A stretch of DNA of 64,000 nt from Kosakonia oryzendophytica (GTDB lineage: Bacteria; Pseudomonadota; Gammaproteobacteria; Enterobacterales; Enterobacteriaceae), in contig NZ_FMAY01000003.1 of assembly GCF_900094925.1 (NCBI RefSeq), positions 310,001 through 374,000 of the forward strand. Reading direction: 5' to 3'. The position numbers were made by a program, and so were the translations under genes. Of the stretch, positions 46,499 to 56,576 are shown piece by piece (within the stretch, counting starts at the first letter, position 1; the number at the start of each line of letters is the position of its first letter). The notes under the pieces were generated by a model. The model did no database searches. It was not told the origin of the DNA and worked only from the letters and a program-made list of their open reading frames with translations.

Positions 46499-47236
46499 CG
46501 CCCACTCACCTGGCATAATCTTGTGCCAGGTTTCATTGCCGGTTAGCGGTTGTGTGGCAATCACGGTAACCACATCGTTGGGTGTGGTTTCCCGCTGAAA
46601 ATCGATTTCCACATCCTGATCCAACAGTTTCGCCACACCAAACGGCGCGCGACGCGTGATCCAAAACAAATTGGTGGAACAAAACGCCATCACATAGCGT
46701 CCGTCCGACAGCAGCATATTGAAAACACCCTTCTGCCGCAGTTCCGTCGCCAGTGCCGCAATGAACTTAAAGACCGCAGCCATATTGCCCGGCGTACGCG
46801 GGTAACGCTCCGTTAACTTATGCAACAACCAGCAGAAAGCTTTTTCGCTGTCTGTCTCTCCCACCGGACGAAAATTACCGGTTTCCAGAGACTTATACCC
46901 GGTAAGCTGCCCGTTATGGGCATAGGTCCAGTTACGGCCCCACAGTTCGCGGGTAAACGGATGGGTATTTTCCAGCGCCACTTCGCCACGGTTGGCCTGC
47001 CGAATATGGGCTATCACTGAGCAGGACTTAATGGGGTAGTCCTGCACCAGTTTAGCGATGGGGGAATTAAAGCTGGGTTGCGGATCTTTAAACGTGCGAC
47101 AGCCTTTGCCTTCATAGAAGGTAATGCCCCAGCCATCTTTGTGCGGCCCGGTGCCGCCGCCACGCTGAACAAGCCCGGTAAAACTAAAGCAAATATCGGT
47201 TGGCACATTGGCGCTCATCCCGAGCAGTTCGCACAT
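46469..47236 (-). CDS. yafJ: class II glutamine amidotransferase-like protein YafJ
   Basis: 255 residues from MCELLGMSA, so Cys2 becomes the N-terminal nucleophile of the Ntn-type glutaminase domain after Met removal. A start four codons earlier would mask it. Other GATase residues: [35 protein letters not shown] and YAHNGQLTG. No synthase domain is attached, and its acceptor is not known. Its last 30 bp overlap yafK on the other strand. Confidence 0.92.
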   Translation of the reverse strand: MCELLGMSANVPTDICFSFTGLVQRGGGTGPHKDGWGITFYEGKGCRTFKDPQPSFNSPIAKLVQDYPIKSCSVIAHIRQANRGEVALENTHPFTRELWGRNWTYAHNGQLTGYKSLETGNFRPVGETDSEKAFCWLLHKLTERYPRTPGNMAAVFKFIAALATELRQKGVFNMLLSDGRYVMAFCSTNLFWITRRAPFGVAKLLDQDVEIDFQRETTPNDVVTVIATQPLTGNETWHKIMPGEWALFCLGERVV

Positions 47237-47279
47237 ACACACCCCCACACAGCGCCCTTACCAGAGAAGGCGTAATTGT

Positions 47280-47385
47280 TGCAGTCAGTTTGGGCACGGA
47301 CAGCGCACAGAAACCGGAGCGTACATGCAGTACGTGAGGATTTCGGGCACTGCCCGGTGTCAAAATGGCAAATAAAATAGCCTTA
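47280..47385. repeat. structured intergenic element between yafJ and gmhA
   Basis: Two small hairpins stand next to each other: CGTACATGCAGTACG (47320-47334) and CGGGCACTGCCCG (47344-47356). The preceding CAGCGCACAGAAACCGGAGC and following AAAATGGCAAATAAAATAGC resemble sequence that, from memory, recurs between genes of E. coli relatives. I cannot name the element. Confidence 0.3.
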
Positions 47386-47389
47386 TTAA

Positions 47390-47971
47390 TTAAGCTTTAA
47401 CCATCTCTTTTTCGATCAACTGAATCAGGATATGAATCACCTTGATATGAATCTCCTGAATACGGTCGGCATAACCGAAATGCGGCACGCGAATTTCGAT
47501 ATCCGCGCTACCGGCCATTTTGCCGCCGTCTTTACCGGTCAGGGTGATCACTTTCATGCCTTTTTCACGCGCAGCGGCAATGGCTTTGATGACGTTACCG
47601 GAGTTGCCGGAAGTGGAAATCCCCAGCAGCACGTCACCTTCACGGCCTACGGCTTCGACATAGCGGGAGAAAACATAATCGTAACCGAAGTCATTGCTGA
47701 CGCAGGAGAGATGGCTGACGTCGGAAATCGCAATCGCCGGGTAGCCCGGACGGTTTTCGCGATAGCGCCCGGTCAGTTCTTCCGCAAAGTGCATGGCGTC
47801 GCAATGCGAGCCGCCGTTACCACAGGACAACACCTTGCCGCCGGCTTTAAAGCTGTCCGCCAGCAAGACCGCCGCGCGCTGAATAGCGTGAATATTGGCA
47901 TCATCTTTCAGAAAGTTCGCCAGCGTTTCCGCCGCTTCATTCAGTTCGTTACGAATCAGATCCTGGTACAT
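47390..47971 (-). CDS. gmhA: sedoheptulose 7-phosphate isomerase
   Basis: 193 residues from [20 protein letters not shown]; an in-frame ATG 11 codons earlier lacks homology. The SIS-type fold has [36 protein letters not shown] and [16 protein letters not shown]. It makes D-glycero-D-manno-heptose 7-phosphate for the lipopolysaccharide inner core. Also called lpcA. Confidence 0.97.
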   Translation of the reverse strand: MYQDLIRNELNEAAETLANFLKDDANIHAIQRAAVLLADSFKAGGKVLSCGNGGSHCDAMHFAEELTGRYRENRPGYPAIAISDVSHLSCVSNDFGYDYVFSRYVEAVGREGDVLLGISTSGNSGNVIKAIAAAREKGMKVITLTGKDGGKMAGSADIEIRVPHFGYADRIQEIHIKVIHILIQLIEKEMVKA

Positions 47972-48171
47972 GAGGATATCCTTCAGCATAAATGTAAATA
48001 ACACCGGGGAGTTTACCGGATAGCATGCCGGGCGAGAAGCTAAAGCCTTACCTGCAACCGGGGGTTTTCGTTTTCCGTGCGCGAAATGCCCTCAACAATG
48101 TGAACCAGGTTGTAATTATTTTGTAAACGCATTGATAAAAGATTTCGCATCCACTACAACCATATCATCAC

Positions 48172-48188
48172 AAGTGGTCAGACCTCCT
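48172..48188. promoter_or_regulatory. FadR operator of fadE
   Basis: AGTGGTCAGACCTCCTA fits the FadR consensus (A-N-C-TGGTCNGACC-N-N-T-T) around a TGGTCAGACCT core and lies 22 bp before the fadE start, as expected for repression without fatty acids. Confidence 0.75.
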
Positions 48189-48210
48189 ACAAGACAGGGA
48201 GCTTTTCTTT

Positions 48211-50658
48211 ATGATGACGTTGAGCCTTATCGCTACGGTTGTACTGCTCGGGGTGCTGTTTTACCACCGGGTGAACCTGCTGCTGAGCAGCCTGATTTTA
48301 CTGGCGTGGACCGCCGCGCTGGGGATATCCGGCCTGTGGTCTATCTGGGTGTTGCTGCCGCTGGCGATCATCCTGGTGCCGTTTAACCTGCCGCCAATGC
48401 GGAAAGCGCTGATTTCCGCCCCCGTATTCCGCGGTTTTCGTAAAGTGATGCCGCCGATGTCCCGCACGGAAAAAGAAGCCATCGACGCCGGGACCACCTG
48501 GTGGGAAGGCGACCTGTTCCGTGGTAACCCGGACTGGAAAAAACTGCACAACTATCCGCAGCCCCGCCTGACCGCCGAAGAACAGGCGTTTATCGACGGC
48601 CCGGTGGAAGAAGCCTGCCGTATGGCGAACGATTTCCAGATCACCCACGAAATGGCCGATCTTCCGCCGGAGCTGTGGGCATTCTTAAAAGAGCACCGCT
48701 TCTTCGCGATGATCATTAAAAAAGAGTACGGCGGTCTGGAATTCTCCGCTTACGCTCAGGCCCGCGTGCTGCAAAAACTGGCGGGCGTTTCCGGTATTCT
48801 CGCCATCACCGTGGGCGTACCGAACTCCCTCGGTCCGGGTGAATTGCTGCAACATTACGGCACCGAAGCGCAGAAAGATCACTATCTGCCGCGTCTGGCG
48901 CGTGGACAGGAGATCCCCTGCTTTGCGCTGACCAGCCCGGAAGCGGGTTCCGATGCGGGCGCCATTCCGGATACCGGGGTGGTGTGTATGGGTGACTGGC
49001 AGGGCCAGCAGGTGCTTGGCATGCGCCTGACCTGGAACAAACGCTATATCACGCTCGCACCGATTGCCACCGTACTCGGTCTGGCGTTTAAACTCTCCGA
49101 CCCGGATAAACTGCTGGGCGGCGAACAAGAGCTCGGAATCACCTGTGCGCTGATCCCTACCTCAACGCCTGGGGTAGAAATCGGTCGTCGTCATTTCCCG
49201 CTTAACGTCCCGTTCCAGAACGGTCCGACTCGCGGCAACGATATCTTTGTGCCAATTGATTACATCATTGGTGGGCCGAAAATGGCCGGTCAGGGCTGGC
49301 GCATGCTGGTGGAATGTCTGTCTGTAGGACGCGGTATCACCCTGCCGTCCAACTCTACCGGCAGTGTGAAATCCATCGCGCTGGGAATTGGCGCTTATGC
49401 CCACATCCGCCGTCAGTTCAAAGTGTCGATTGGTAAAATGGAAGGGATTGAAGAGCCGCTGGCACGCATTGCGGGTAACGCCTATGCAATGGACGCCGCA
49501 GCCTCATTGATCACGTACGGCATTATGCTCGGTGAAAAACCTGCCGTGCTGTCGGCGATTGTTAAATATCACTGTACCCATCGTGGTCAGCAGTCAATCA
49601 TCGATGCGATGGATATCGCAGGCGGTAAAGGCATTATGCTCGGCGAGAGCAACTTCCTCGCCCGTGCTTACCAGGGCGCACCGATCGCCATCACCGTGGA
49701 AGGGGCCAACATTCTGACCCGTACCATGATGATCTTTGGCCAGGGTGCGATCCGTTGCCATCCGTATGTACTGGAAGAGATGGCCGCCGCGCAGAACAAC
49801 GATGTGGACGCCTTCGACAGACTGCTGTTCAAACATATTGGTCATGTTGGCAGCAACAAAATGCGCAGTTTCTGGCTTGGCCTGACGCGCGGCTTAACCA
49901 GCGCCACGCCAACCCGTGACGTCACAAAACGCTATTATCAGCATCTGAATCGCCTGAGCGCCAACCTCGCACTGCTGTCGGATGTGTCCATGGCCGTGCT
50001 GGGCGGTAGTCTGAAACGTCGCGAACGTATCTCCGCACGACTGGGGGATATTTTAAGCCAGCTCTATCTCGCCTCGGCGGTACTGAAACGCTATGACGAC
50101 GAAGGTCGCCAGGAAGCGGATCTGCCGCTGGTGCATTGGGGCGTTCAGGACGCGCTGTATCAGGCGGAACAGGCCATCAGCGATCTGCTGGAAAACTTCC
50201 CGAACCGTTTTGTCGCCGGCGCGCTGAGCCTGGTTATCTTCCCGACCGGACGCCACTATCGTGCACCGTCGGATAAGCTGGACCATAAAGTGGCGAAGAT
50301 CCTGCAAACCCCAAGCGCCACCCGCTCACGCATCGGTCGCGGGCAGTATCTGGCGGCAAGCGAGCACAACCCGCTGGGTCTGCTGGAAGAGGCATTGCTG
50401 GATGTTATGGCGGCGGATCCTATCCATCAGCGCGTGTGCAAAGAGCTGGGCAAAAACCTGCCCTTCACACGTCTGGATGAACTGGCTCAGCAGGCGCTAA
50501 GCGCAGGGCTTATCAATCAGGAAGAAGCCGCGCTGCTTATCAAAGCCGAGGCCAGCCGTCTGCGCAGCATTAACGTCGATGATTTCGAGCCAGATGCTCT
50601 GGCCACTCAACCCGTGGTCGCCGCGCCGGAAAAGGTGCGTAAGATAGAAGCCGCCTGA
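48211..50658 (+). CDS. fadE: acyl-CoA dehydrogenase, first step of beta-oxidation
   Basis: 815 residues (E. coli 814). Two N-terminal membrane helices (about residues 1-58) precede the dehydrogenase fold, with [36 protein letters not shown] and [20 protein letters not shown]. The C-terminal FadE-specific domain ends [14 protein letters not shown]. It oxidises acyl-CoA to enoyl-CoA. The FadR site upstream explains regulation. Confidence 0.97.
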   Translation: MMTLSLIATVVLLGVLFYHRVNLLLSSLILLAWTAALGISGLWSIWVLLPLAIILVPFNLPPMRKALISAPVFRGFRKVMPPMSRTEKEAIDAGTTWWEGDLFRGNPDWKKLHNYPQPRLTAEEQAFIDGPVEEACRMANDFQITHEMADLPPELWAFLKEHRFFAMIIKKEYGGLEFSAYAQARVLQKLAGVSGILAITVGVPNSLGPGELLQHYGTEAQKDHYLPRLARGQEIPCFALTSPEAGSDAGAIPDTGVVCMGDWQGQQVLGMRLTWNKRYITLAPIATVLGLAFKLSDPDKLLGGEQELGITCALIPTSTPGVEIGRRHFPLNVPFQNGPTRGNDIFVPIDYIIGGPKMAGQGWRMLVECLSVGRGITLPSNSTGSVKSIALGIGAYAHIRRQFKVSIGKMEGIEEPLARIAGNAYAMDAAASLITYGIMLGEKPAVLSAIVKYHCTHRGQQSIIDAMDIAGGKGIMLGESNFLARAYQGAPIAITVEGANILTRTMMIFGQGAIRCHPYVLEEMAAAQNNDVDAFDRLLFKHIGHVGSNKMRSFWLGLTRGLTSATPTRDVTKRYYQHLNRLSANLALLSDVSMAVLGGSLKRRERISARLGDILSQLYLASAVLKRYDDEGRQEADLPLVHWGVQDALYQAEQAISDLLENFPNRFVAGALSLVIFPTGRHYRAPSDKLDHKVAKILQTPSATRSRIGRGQYLAASEHNPLGLLEEALLDVMAADPIHQRVCKELGKNLPFTRLDELAQQALSAGLINQEEAALLIKAEASRLRSINVDDFEPDALATQPVVAAPEKVRKIEAA

Positions 50659-50660
50659 CC

Positions 50661-50727
50661 AAAGGGGGCGCAAGCGCCCCCCCTTTTTCCTCTCATGCCT
50701 GAACCCGCATTTCGCGGGTTTTTTTAT
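50661..50727 (+). terminator. two consecutive terminators after fadE
   Basis: AAAGGGGGCGC / GCGCCCCCCCTTTTT at 50661-50688 and ACCCGC / GCGGGT followed by TTTTTTTA at 50703-50727. Both have the stem and T run of intrinsic terminators. Confidence 0.85.
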
Positions 50728-50777
50728 TACGCCTCATGCTACAGTGTGAAAATGCTGTCTTACGGGGAGTCGATACT

Positions 50778-51548
50778 GTGCCTGGTTTAAAAATTACGCT
50801 GTTACAACAACCGTTAGTCTGGATGGATGGGCCAGCCAACCTGCGCCATTTCGACATTCAGCTTGAAGACGTCACCGGGCGTGACCTGATTGTACTGCCA
50901 GAAATGTTTACCACCGGCTTTGCCATGGAAGCCGCGAAACAGTCTCTACCACAGGATGAGGTGGTGGCGTGGATGTATGACAAAGCCCGCCAGACCAATG
51001 CGCTGATCGCCGGGAGTGCCGCGTTGCAAACCGATCGCGGGCCGGTAAACCGCTTTTTGCTGGTCGAGCCGGGCGGCAACGTGCATGTCTACGATAAACG
51101 CCATCTGTTCCGCATGGCCGATGAACATCATCATTACGAAGCGGGCAACGAGCGGGTGGTGTTTGAGTGGCGCGGCTGGCGCATTCTGCCCCTGGTCTGC
51201 TATGACCTGCGTTTCCCGGTATGGTCGCGCAACCGCAATGATTACGACCTGCTGCTGTATGTGGCCAACTGGCCAGCGCCGCGCTCACTGCACTGGCAAT
51301 CTCTGCTGGTGGCCCGCGCCATTGAAAACCTTGCCTGGGTAGCGGGTTGCAACCGCGTCGGCACCGACGGCAATGGTCACCACTACCGCGGCGACAGCCG
51401 GGTTATCAGCCCGCAGGGCGAAATCATCGCCACCGCCGAACCGCATCAGGCCACGCGCATTGACGCTGAGCTGTCATTAAGCGCGTTGCAGGAGTATCGC
51501 GAGAAATTCCCCGCGTGGCAGGATGCAGACCCGTTTACCCTGGGTTAA
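50778..51548 (+). CDS. yafV: omega-amidase YafV (nitrilase superfamily)
   Basis: 256 residues from a GTG start at 50778 (GGGGAG ribosome site), matching E. coli; a frame start at 50736 is upstream of that site. The catalytic triad is Glu in VLPEMFTTGF, Lys in YDKRHLFRM and Cys in LPLVCYDLRFP. It hydrolyses alpha-ketoglutaramate and related omega-amides, a repair step in methionine salvage and glutamine transamination. In E. coli the next gene is ivy; here the conserved block ends and nitrogen genes follow. Confidence 0.94.
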   Translation: MPGLKITLLQQPLVWMDGPANLRHFDIQLEDVTGRDLIVLPEMFTTGFAMEAAKQSLPQDEVVAWMYDKARQTNALIAGSAALQTDRGPVNRFLLVEPGGNVHVYDKRHLFRMADEHHHYEAGNERVVFEWRGWRILPLVCYDLRFPVWSRNRNDYDLLLYVANWPAPRSLHWQSLLVARAIENLAWVAGCNRVGTDGNGHHYRGDSRVISPQGEIIATAEPHQATRIDAELSLSALQEYREKFPAWQDADPFTLG

Positions 51549-51563
51549 CCCTGCACCGTCCAA

Positions 51564-51590
51564 TTCCCCTCCCCTCAGGGGGAGGGGAAG
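51564..51590. terminator. hairpin between convergent yafV and hpxW
   Basis: TTCCCCTCCCCT and AGGGGGAGGGGAA form a nearly perfect stem between the two convergent stop codons. No T run, so termination efficiency is uncertain. Confidence 0.5.
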
Positions 51591-51599
51591 ATCAGGGCA

Positions 51600-53201
51600 T
51601 CAGCTCACCAGTGCCTGACCATCCTTCCGGCTTTCTGTCGCTGCCACATAGTGGCCTTCCGCCATGCGATAAACCACTTGCGCACCGCCAAAGTTATAGC
51701 CCGCCAGCGGGTCTTCCACCGAAATCTGGTGCCCACGCTCGCGCAACCCCGCAATCACATTGCGGTCGAACGTTGCCTCAACGGAGACGTCCCGGCCCTG
51801 CACCACGCGCCAGCGCGGCGCATCAATGGCTGCCTGCGGGTTCTGCCTGTGCAGCATAATACGCAGCGCCATTTGCATATGCCCCTGCGCCTGCATCGGC
51901 CCCCCCATAACGCCAAATGACATCAATGGCTTGCCATCTGCGCCCAGCGCAAAGCCGGGAATGATGGTATGAAACGGTCGTTTGCCGCCGGCCAGCGCAT
52001 TCGGATGGTTGGGATCAAGCACAAAGCCGCAGCCGCGGTTTTGCAAGCTGATGCCGGTATCCGGCACCACCACACCAGAGCCAAACCCCATATAGTTAGA
52101 CTGAATAAACGACACCATCATGCCGCTGGCATCAGCGGTGGAAAGATAAACGGTACCGCTTTGCGTCGGTTCACCGTAGACAAAGTCCGAGGCTTTATCC
52201 GGATTGATCAATGCCGCACGCGACTTCAGGTAATCGTCACTGAGCAACCGTTCAGCCGCAAACTCCAGATGGTCTTCATCGGCGACATAGCGGTCGAGAT
52301 CCGCCAGCGCCAGTTTCATCGCTTCAATCGACAGATGCAGCGACTGTACCGAGTCCGGGTGATAGCGGCCAATATCGCACTGCTCAAGGATGCCCAACGC
52401 AATCAGCGTCGCAATCCCCTGCCCGTTCGGCGGCAACTCATGCACCGAACCACCAGCAAACTCGCGTGACAGCAGCGTCACCCAATCCGCTTTGTGGTTC
52501 GCCAGATCCGCCTCGCTCAGGTGCGCGCCATGCGCTCTGGCAAACGCGGCTATTTTCTGCGCCAGTTCCCCGCGATAGAACGCCTCGCCGTTGGTCTGTG
52601 CGATCAGCTCCAGCGAACGGGCCTGTGCCGGGTTACGGAAGATTTCGCCAATAGCAGGCGCACACCCTTGCGGCGCAAAACAGGCGCTGAAACCGGGCTG
52701 ATCCTTCAGCTTGTGGTAACCGCGCTGCCACAGATGGCCAATCAGCGGTGACACCGGAAAACCGTCACGGGCATACTCAATCGCAGGCTGCGCCAGCGTG
52801 GTTAACGGCAGCGAACCGAAACGTTCTGCCAGCGCCACCCAACCGGATACCGCCCCGGGCACCGTTACCGCGTCCCAACCCAGTTCCGGCACCGCTTTTT
52901 TACCCGCGAACATATCCGCATGCCAGCTTGCCGGGGAGCGCCCGGAGGCGTTCAAACCCTGCAACGTCTTCCCATCCCAGACAATGGCGAACGCATCGCT
53001 GCCAATGCCACAGCCGGTTGGTTCCACTACCGTCAAGGCCATTGCCGTGGCGATCGCTGCATCCACGGCATTACCACCGAGCATCAGCATACGCATTCCC
53101 GCTTGCGCCGCCAGCGGCTGGGAGGTCGCCACCGCATTACGCCCGATCATCGGCGCGCGCTGTGAGGCATAACCGACATTAAAATCTATCGCTTTGGTCA
53201 T
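51600..53201 (-). CDS. hpxW: HpxW-like Ntn-hydrolase (oxamate amidohydrolase, gamma-glutamyltransferase fold)
   Basis: 533 residues of the gamma-glutamyltransferase family without a signal peptide, as in the cytoplasmic oxamate amidohydrolase HpxW. The autocleavage site is before the Thr in TQSGTVYLSTADASGMM, which becomes the catalytic N-terminus of the small subunit. GGNAVDAAIATAMALTVVEP and ELPPNGQGIATLIALG are typical. It is the last gene of a unit with an oligopeptide-type ABC importer and lies near hpxJK. HpxW releases ammonia from oxamate at the end of allantoin breakdown. A peptide or gamma-glutamyl substrate remains possible because hpxXYZ are absent here. Confidence 0.75.
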   Translation of the reverse strand: MTKAIDFNVGYASQRAPMIGRNAVATSQPLAAQAGMRMLMLGGNAVDAAIATAMALTVVEPTGCGIGSDAFAIVWDGKTLQGLNASGRSPASWHADMFAGKKAVPELGWDAVTVPGAVSGWVALAERFGSLPLTTLAQPAIEYARDGFPVSPLIGHLWQRGYHKLKDQPGFSACFAPQGCAPAIGEIFRNPAQARSLELIAQTNGEAFYRGELAQKIAAFARAHGAHLSEADLANHKADWVTLLSREFAGGSVHELPPNGQGIATLIALGILEQCDIGRYHPDSVQSLHLSIEAMKLALADLDRYVADEDHLEFAAERLLSDDYLKSRAALINPDKASDFVYGEPTQSGTVYLSTADASGMMVSFIQSNYMGFGSGVVVPDTGISLQNRGCGFVLDPNHPNALAGGKRPFHTIIPGFALGADGKPLMSFGVMGGPMQAQGHMQMALRIMLHRQNPQAAIDAPRWRVVQGRDVSVEATFDRNVIAGLRERGHQISVEDPLAGYNFGGAQVVYRMAEGHYVAATESRKDGQALVS

Positions 53202-53210
53202 CGATACTCC

Positions 53211-54086
53211 TTAGTCGTGGCGCGGATCGAGCGCGTCGCGCAGCCCATCGCCGAGTAAATTAAATCCCTGCACGGTCAGAAAAATCGCCACACCGGGGAA
53301 GATGGACATCCACGGCGCTTGTTCCAGAAAACCTTTGGCAGTATTGAGCATCGCCCCCCAGGAGGGATCCGGCGGCTGTTGCCCAAGGCCAAGGAAAGAG
53401 AGACTGGCTTCAGTGATGATCGCCGACGCAATCGCCAGCGTGGCCTGCACAAGGATCGGCGACATCACATTTGGCAACACATAACGCACGATTATCCAGC
53501 GGTCCGGCAGCCCAATCGCGCGTGCGCCGTCGATGTACTCTTCATTGCGAATGGCGATCACCTGGCCCCGCGTCAGGCGGGCAAAAATGGGCATCGCCGA
53601 CAAGCCTATCGCAATCATGGCGTTCGTCAGGCTGGGACCAAGAAACGCGCCGAGAGCAATGGCCATAATCAGAAACGGGCAGGCCAGTAATGCCTCAATC
53701 ACGCGCGAGATCACTCCATCCCAGAGACCCTGGAAGTAGCCCGCCAATAGCCCCAACGGCACGCCAATCACCACGGCGATCACCACCGAGACACAGCCTG
53801 CCAGCAGCGAGGTGCGCGCCCCCCAAATCATGCGCGATAAAATGTCACGCCCCAGTTCATCCGTACCAAACCAGTAGAGCGCCGAAGGGGGTTTACGCAC
53901 GGCCAGGAAATTCGCCTTTACCGGATCAAACGGCGCGATCCACGGAGCCAGCAGCGCGATCAACACAAATACGCCGACGATCACCGCACCAATGACGGCG
54001 CTCCTGTTGGCAAGAAATGCCTTCAATACCCGGTTTTCCGCGTGCGGCAGCGAAGCCGCGACACGATTGGTGGTCAGTTCGGCCAT
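53211..54086 (-). CDS. oligopeptide-type ABC importer permease, DppC family
   Basis: 291 residues with six membrane helices. The family start (NRSAVIGAVIVGVFVLIALL), WFGTDELGRDILSRMIWGAR and the ATPase-contact EAA loop EYIDGARAIGLPDRWIIVRY are clear. It shares its start base with the stop of the preceding permease gene and ends 9 bp before hpxW, so both are in one transcript. Similar to DppC, GsiD and DdpC. Confidence 0.87.
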   Translation of the reverse strand: MAELTTNRVAASLPHAENRVLKAFLANRSAVIGAVIVGVFVLIALLAPWIAPFDPVKANFLAVRKPPSALYWFGTDELGRDILSRMIWGARTSLLAGCVSVVIAVVIGVPLGLLAGYFQGLWDGVISRVIEALLACPFLIMAIALGAFLGPSLTNAMIAIGLSAMPIFARLTRGQVIAIRNEEYIDGARAIGLPDRWIIVRYVLPNVMSPILVQATLAIASAIITEASLSFLGLGQQPPDPSWGAMLNTAKGFLEQAPWMSIFPGVAIFLTVQGFNLLGDGLRDALDPRHD

Positions 54087-55030
54087 TATTCGCTCCGCAT
54101 TTTCGGGTTAATCAGCACATACAACACATCGGCCAGCAGGTTAAGCAGCAAGAAGCCGATAGCCACCACCAGCACTACACCCTGTACCACCGCGTAGTCG
54201 CGGTTAAACACCGAATCGACAATCATCTTGCCAAAGCCGGGAATGGTGAACACCTGCTCAGTAAGCACCGCGCCGCCCAGCAATTCGCCAAACAGCAGCG
54301 TCGTCAGGGTGATAACCGGCACCAGCGCATTACGAAACGCGTGCTTCATGATCACCGCTTTGGGCAACAGCCCTTTGGCGCGCGCCGTACGGATATAATC
54401 CGCCTTCAGCACGGCAATCATGGATGCGCGCGTATGCCGCATCAGCGTTGCCGCCAGCCCGGTGCCCAGCACCAGCGCAGGCAGCAGCAACGTGCGCAGG
54501 TTCTGTAACGGATCTTCGCTAAACGGCACAAAACCGGACGCGGGCAGCCACTGCAAGTTGACAGAAAAAATCAGGATCAACAAAATCCCCAACCAGAAAT
54601 GCGGCACCGAAATCCCGGAAATCGCCACAAAGTTCGCACCGTGGTCAACCCAGCTATGACGGTTGACGGCCGCCAGAATCCCCATGCTGATACCGAACAG
54701 CAGCGCGATGATCATCGCCAGCAGCGACATTTCCAGCGTCACCGGCAACTTGGCGGCGATCAGGTGCGTCACCGGTTCCTGTGTACGTAACGAAACACCC
54801 AGATCGCCCTGTAGTGCACGGGTCAGCCAGTTGAAATACTGCACCGGGATCGGCGCATCCAGGTTCAGCTCAGCACGCAACTGCGCGATCACCGCCGGGT
54901 TGCGCTCCTCGCCAAGCATGGCGGTCAGTGGATCGCCGGGCAGCAGTTTTTGCAACCCGAAAACCATCATACTGACCAACAGCAGCGTCGGAATGGCGAG
55001 CAGCAGGCGTTTGCAAATCAGTTCCAGCAT
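54086..55030 (-). CDS. oligopeptide-type ABC importer permease, DppB family
   Basis: 314 residues. MLELICKRLLLAIPTLLLVS at the start, PVQYFNWLTRALQGDLGVSL and the EAA loop DYIRTARAKGLLPKAVIMKH identify the DppB/GsiC family. It pairs with the DppC-type protein to form the membrane channel. There is 19 bp to the binding-protein gene upstream. Confidence 0.87.
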   Translation of the reverse strand: MLELICKRLLLAIPTLLLVSMMVFGLQKLLPGDPLTAMLGEERNPAVIAQLRAELNLDAPIPVQYFNWLTRALQGDLGVSLRTQEPVTHLIAAKLPVTLEMSLLAMIIALLFGISMGILAAVNRHSWVDHGANFVAISGISVPHFWLGILLILIFSVNLQWLPASGFVPFSEDPLQNLRTLLLPALVLGTGLAATLMRHTRASMIAVLKADYIRTARAKGLLPKAVIMKHAFRNALVPVITLTTLLFGELLGGAVLTEQVFTIPGFGKMIVDSVFNRDYAVVQGVVLVVAIGFLLLNLLADVLYVLINPKMRSE

Positions 55031-55049
55031 GGTAGCTCCTCAACACCTG

Positions 55050-56564
55050 TTACTTCGCCAGCGTCAGCCCCGCCAGACGCACAATGCCGTCCGGATAAGG
55101 TTTAAAGCCCTGCACGCTTTTGTTAAGGCCAAACAGACGCGGCTCAAAGTAGAGATAGGCAATCGGCATGTCGGTTTGCAGTTGTTTCACCACGTTTTCA
55201 TACAGCCCCTGGCGAATCGCCGGATCGTTATGCAAACGTGCCTGCGTCAGCCACTCATCAACCTGCGCATTGCTGTAGCGGCCATCGTTAAGCGTGCCTT
55301 TGCTGTGAATAAAACCAAAGATACTGCCATCCGGATCCGGGCGTCCCGACCAGCCGGAGAAACTGAGCTGGAAATCACCGGTTTGCTGCCTGTCCAGCAA
55401 GGTGGCGAACTCGGTCATTTGCAGGTTAACGTTAAAACCGGCTTCGGCGGTCATGGCCTGTAATACCTGACCGACCTGCTGTGAGATAGGGTTGTTCGGC
55501 ACCAACATTGAGACCGTCAACGGTGTGGTAACCCCCGCCGCTTTCAGTAACGCTTTGGCTTTTTCCACATCCCGCGGCGGCACTGGCAGCTTCACGTGGT
55601 ACGGGCTGACAGGGGAAAACGCCTGGTTTGCCGGCGCATACAGACCTTCAAACACCACCTGATTCAGCGCCTCGCGGTCGATGGCCTGCGAGAAGGCTTC
55701 ACGCACGCGGGCATCTTTAAACGGATCGTTAGCCGCAACCTTGCCATTGTTGATGTTAAAGGTGATGCCCTGGTAACCCAGCCCGGTTACTTTCTCCAGT
55801 TGAAGCTTGCTGTCGTTCTGCACGGTTTTTACATCACTGGCCGCAATGCCTTCTGTCAGATCCAGATCGCCGGCGCGCAGGTTTGCCAGTCGCACGGACG
55901 CATCCGGGATCGGCAGGTAGATAACTTTGTCGAAGTGATACGCGCTTTTGTTCCAGTAATTCTCAAAGCGCGACAGGACAATGCGATCCTGCGATACGCG
56001 GCTGTCAAACTTGTACGGCCCGGAGCACACCGGGTGCGCAGCAAAGTCCGGCTTTTTCGCCGCTTCCGGTGCCAGCATCGCCCCGGCACGATCGGTAAGC
56101 TGCATTAACAACGCGGAGTCCGGCGTTTTCAGATGCAGAGTGATTTGCAGCGGTCCGCTCACTTCAACGGATTCAATGGAGGAGATTTCGCTTTTGCGCA
56201 GCGAACCCGGCAGCGTCAGCGCGCGATCCAGGCTGAATTTAGCCGCCGCGGCATCAAACTTTTCACCATCGTGGAAGGTGACGCCTTCGCGCAAATTCAT
56301 GGTCAGGGTCTTGCCATCGTCACTCCACGACCAGTCCTTTGCCAGACCCGGCTTCACGTGAAGATTTTCATCGACATCCACCAGCCGGTCGCACAGCGAA
56401 GCAAACACAAAGCGGCCATAGTAGGTGCGCGCCAGATGAGGATCGAGCATATCCGGATCGGCTCCCAGCCCAATGCGCAGCACATTTTCAGCCTGCGCAG
56501 GTAACGCCGCGCCCAGTAACATGGCACTTCCCAGAACGGTCAAAAGAGAATTTCGCACAATCAT
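55050..56564 (-). CDS. periplasmic substrate-binding protein, SBP family 5
   Basis: About 504 residues from the second ATG (56564), which has the better AAGGA spacing; an ATG two codons earlier is also in frame. The signal peptide ends near LPAQAEN. Family 5 motifs are LRIGLGADPDMLDPHLARTY, NLREGVTFHDGEKFDAAAAK and ARVREAFSQAIDREALNQVV. Relatives bind dipeptides, glutathione or nickel. The pairing with HpxW suggests a small amide such as oxalurate or oxamate, or a gamma-glutamyl peptide. Not proven. Confidence 0.85.
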   Translation of the reverse strand: MIVRNSLLTVLGSAMLLGAALPAQAENVLRIGLGADPDMLDPHLARTYYGRFVFASLCDRLVDVDENLHVKPGLAKDWSWSDDGKTLTMNLREGVTFHDGEKFDAAAAKFSLDRALTLPGSLRKSEISSIESVEVSGPLQITLHLKTPDSALLMQLTDRAGAMLAPEAAKKPDFAAHPVCSGPYKFDSRVSQDRIVLSRFENYWNKSAYHFDKVIYLPIPDASVRLANLRAGDLDLTEGIAASDVKTVQNDSKLQLEKVTGLGYQGITFNINNGKVAANDPFKDARVREAFSQAIDREALNQVVFEGLYAPANQAFSPVSPYHVKLPVPPRDVEKAKALLKAAGVTTPLTVSMLVPNNPISQQVGQVLQAMTAEAGFNVNLQMTEFATLLDRQQTGDFQLSFSGWSGRPDPDGSIFGFIHSKGTLNDGRYSNAQVDEWLTQARLHNDPAIRQGLYENVVKQLQTDMPIAYLYFEPRLFGLNKSVQGFKPYPDGIVRLAGLTLAK

Positions 56565-56576
56565 TAACATATTCCT

